NCBI GenBank assembly: GCA_021800275.1
Contig: JAJYZB010000011.1
Location: forward strand, 1-64,000
Origin: a bacterium
Lineage (GTDB): Bacteria > Vulcanimicrobiota > JABDET01
Reading direction: 5' to 3'
DNA: 64,000 bases
The stretch's first letter is position 1; every line of letters starts with the position of its first letter. Under the pieces are notes generated by a model, which ran no database searches, was not told the origin of the DNA, and saw only the letters and a list, made by a program, of their open reading frames with translations. Below are positions 62,354-64,000 of the stretch, piece after piece. A program made the translations under genes and the position numbers.

Positions 62354-62886
62354 CTTGCCAGTTCTATTTCCTCCATTTCTTTCTGGAAGCGCTCTAAAAT
62401 TTCAAGCGCCATTTTTTCAGGATTTAATTCCGCGTCATTTAAGCCAAAAGCAGGGACAGGGGTGTTTTTGCTGATAATATTCAGCCCCGTGTGTAGCAGA
62501 GTTGAAACAGGACTTGCTGTGGCAATAGAAACTGAAACTTTTTTTTCTTTTACATAGATGTCATCTCCTGTTCTTTTCCATGGGATCCTGGGAGCAGAGT
62601 TTTGGAGAATTTCTAAAATAGTCGCCATTAAAAGTCTTTGTCTTGTGACTGCGCATTTTAAATCATCCCCAAAAAATTCTCCTAAAAAGTGCAGCATTAA
62701 AGGAGAGTAGATGGGGGCGTTGGCTTTGACATCTTGCTGATCCACCATTTCGGGAAGTTTTACATCACATTCTCCTTGAAAACTAACCAGAGCATCTCCT
62801 TGAAGATTAAATTTATGGAAAATAAAAAGAGAAGAGAGTTCTTTTCCTGTATAGGTCAGTTTTTTATCCGAGTATTTAATTTGCAA
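62329..62886 (-). CDS. DUF366 family protein of the queuosine gene cluster
   Basis: A 185-residue protein that I recognise as DUF366: GDALVSFQGECDVKLPEMVDQQDVKANAPIYSPLMLHFLGEFF, RQRLLMATILEIL, RTGDDIYV, and KVSVSIATASPVSTLLHTGLNI. DUF366 genes sit in queuosine or archaeosine clusters of archaea and some bacteria. Here it lies between queC and queE, and overlaps both (11 and 25 bases). The start is probably a TTG at 62886 with GGAG about ten bases upstream. Its function is not known; a role in the deazaguanine pathway is inferred from context, and the absence of a queD gene here is notable. Confidence 0.87.
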   Translation of the reverse strand: MQIKYSDKKLTYTGKELSSLFIFHKFNLQGDALVSFQGECDVKLPEMVDQQDVKANAPIYSPLMLHFLGEFFGDDLKCAVTRQRLLMATILEILQNSAPRIPWKRTGDDIYVKEKKVSVSIATASPVSTLLHTGLNIISKNTPVPAFGLNDAELNPEKMALEILERFQKEMEEIELARCKVKWVK

Positions 62887-63574
62887 AAGTTAAAATCTCC
62901 AGTTTTGACGGGGCTGAAATTTGAACTGCTCTTTTCAATCTTAAGCAGGACTCGCAGAGGCCGCACATTTTTTTTCCGCCTGAGTAACAGGACCAGAGCA
63001 GTTTAAAAGGGAGCTCCAGTTTAACCCCTAATTTGACAATCTCTGTTTTTCTCATAAAGATTGTTTTGCAGATAACTTTTGCATGGTTTAAAGTGGAATA
63101 AAAAAATGAATCATTAATAGCTTTTACAAATTTGATGGAATTGTCTGGAAAAGTTGCTCCTTCTTCAGCATTGAATCCCACAACCAGTATTGGCGCCTGA
63201 AGAGATTCAGCAAGAGCTGCAGAGATATTCAAGAAAATTCCATTCCGATTGGGAACCCAGACACTCCGGGCTGATTTTTTTGTTTTGCGTTTGTTATCCA
63301 GTTCTTTTGTCGTTAGTTTTGGGATCAGTTCTCCTTTATTTATAAGGGATGTTTGTGTCCATTGGGACAAGTAGGGAAGAGGAATAATTTCATGTTTTAT
63401 CCCACCTATTTTCGAAAATGCCGCCGCGGCTTCCATTTCTTTTAAAGCGGCTCTCTGCCCGTAATCAAAAGTTAAAGTTCGCACGACCTGATAACGGGTT
63501 AATGCCCACAGAAAATTTACAGATGAATCCAATCCACCTGATAACACGACAATGGCTTTTTTGGAAAATTTCAT
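62876..63574 (-). CDS. queC: 7-cyano-7-deazaguanine synthase
   Basis: A 232-residue QueC: the PP-loop AIVVLSGGLDSSVNFLWAL, TLTFDYGQRA, SARSVWVPNRNGIFLNISAALAE, VVGFNAEEGATFPDN and the zinc-binding cysteines CYSGGKKMCGLCESCLRLK. It converts carboxydeazaguanine to preQ0 using ATP and ammonia. It is the first gene of the queC-DUF366-queE operon. The ribosome binding site is weak. Confidence 0.95.
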   Translation of the reverse strand: MKFSKKAIVVLSGGLDSSVNFLWALTRYQVVRTLTFDYGQRAALKEMEAAAAFSKIGGIKHEIIPLPYLSQWTQTSLINKGELIPKLTTKELDNKRKTKKSARSVWVPNRNGIFLNISAALAESLQAPILVVGFNAEEGATFPDNSIKFVKAINDSFFYSTLNHAKVICKTIFMRKTEIVKLGVKLELPFKLLWSCYSGGKKMCGLCESCLRLKRAVQISAPSKLEILTFAN

Positions 63575-63649
63575 TCTCTATCATTTAACGAAGGAATCCT
63601 TGCTCTCCTGCAGAAGACAAGTAAGCTTAACGTATATGGAGGGAAAAAA

Positions 63650-64000
63650 ATGAGAAAGATGACATTCTTTAAAAAGATTACTTTTGCATTCGTTTTTTTG
63701 AGCTTGTGTTTGGTTTCAAAATTGGTGTTAGGAAAACCTTATGAAATTAGCTCCCCAAGCGGAGGAGTTTTAGCTGCTGAATATCAAGCCATTATTCTTT
63801 TGAATTCGAACACGATCAATGCCACAGGCAGGAGAGTTGTTTCAACTGAACATCAAGTTGTGAAACTGCTCTCCCCTGAAGCAGTCAGGCAGTACTCCGA
63901 TGCTCTTCTGTTTTATTATGTGACTCCTGATCAGAAATGGACGATTGATCAAGTAAAAATCACCACCCCGGATGGCAGCACAAAAAATATTCCGGTGGAT
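63650..64000 (+). CDS. DUF3857-type exported protein, 5' part (cut by the window end)
   Basis: The first 117 codons of an exported protein. The signal peptide is KITFAFVFLSLCLVSKLVLG. The mature part begins with strands typical of DUF3857 (AEYQAIILLNSNTINATGRR, DALLFYYVTPDQKWTIDQVKI and TTPDGSTKNIPVD), which usually precede a transglutaminase-like domain. Its function is unknown; such proteins are often periplasmic. GGAGGG lies about seven bases before the ATG. Confidence 0.82.
   Translation, partial: MRKMTFFKKITFAFVFLSLCLVSKLVLGKPYEISSPSGGVLAAEYQAIILLNSNTINATGRRVVSTEHQVVKLLSPEAVRQYSDALLFYYVTPDQKWTIDQVKITTPDGSTKNIPVD

Overview
The window comes from the chromosome of a Gram-negative (diderm) bacterium of moderately low G+C that I cannot place in a phylum. 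The outer membrane is implied by a chaperone-usher pilus, two or three outer-membrane beta-barrel proteins and a periplasmic CpxP/Spy-like protein. Consensus sigma70-type promoters and AGGAGG ribosome binding sites are common. No insertion sequence, prophage or CRISPR array was seen. Nearly all of the window is coding; the only gene-free stretch over 300 bases is 20972-21631.

Layout. 1-622: the 3' end of an rRNA operon (23S end, spacer, 5S, terminator). 674-2979 (-): a large HExxH metallopeptidase-like protein with a glycine-zipper C-terminus and a small partner gene. 3199-4942: tRNA-Phe, a radical SAM protein and tRNA-Glu. 5000-5704: a Phd/VapC-type toxin-antitoxin pair with a perfect promoter and an operator. 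5830-10860: a Csu-type (spore coat U domain) chaperone-usher pilus cluster. 10857-18039 (-): HDOD protein, HAD hydrolase, ABC-2 exporter, accA, an overlooked 59-residue membrane protein, a pyrE-like gene and two exported proteins. 18240-27168: a regulatory and repeat-rich region with a LysM protein, a histidine kinase, a candidate small RNA, a Gly/Ser/Pro repeat protein, a PAS-GGDEF protein, a 13-residue-repeat protein, a REC/winged-helix/BTAD regulator, thioredoxin and a 60-residue protein. 27237-31172: biotin carboxylase and biotin carrier, an outer-membrane barrel and sucC. 31282-40430: rpsL-rpsG-fusA-tuf-rpmG-secE-nusG-rplK-rplA, then a small protein, an MBL-fold hydrolase and pyrG. 40416-46717 (-): kdpABC with a KdpD that lacks its kinase half. 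46827-55549: Zn-ribbon protein, SufT-like protein, CLC channel, S9 peptidase, DsrE-like protein, thiE, thiD, rlmB and a porin. 55752-57772: a KdpD-like histidine kinase and KdpE. 57762-64000: acyl-CoA ligase, GNAT, di-haem cytochrome c, queE-DUF366-queC and a truncated DUF3857 gene.

Most notable points. (1) Potassium sensing is split: the sensor half of KdpD sits in the kdp operon, while a kinase with a KdpD-like C-terminal half sits about 13 kb away next to kdpE. (2) A compact promoter-CCUCC-terminator unit at 21065-21129 looks like a small RNA able to pair with Shine-Dalgarno sequences, and a similar element ends the next gene. (3) The start codon of the REC-BTAD regulator lies in the loop of a perfect 10-bp hairpin. 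(4) Several low-complexity, repeat-bearing proteins without signal peptides, including the HExxH protein, may be exported by an unrecognised route. (5) The translation cluster is joined at tuf in an unusual order. tuf has codon usage unlike its neighbours and a four-cysteine cluster, and S12 carries a 14-residue insertion.
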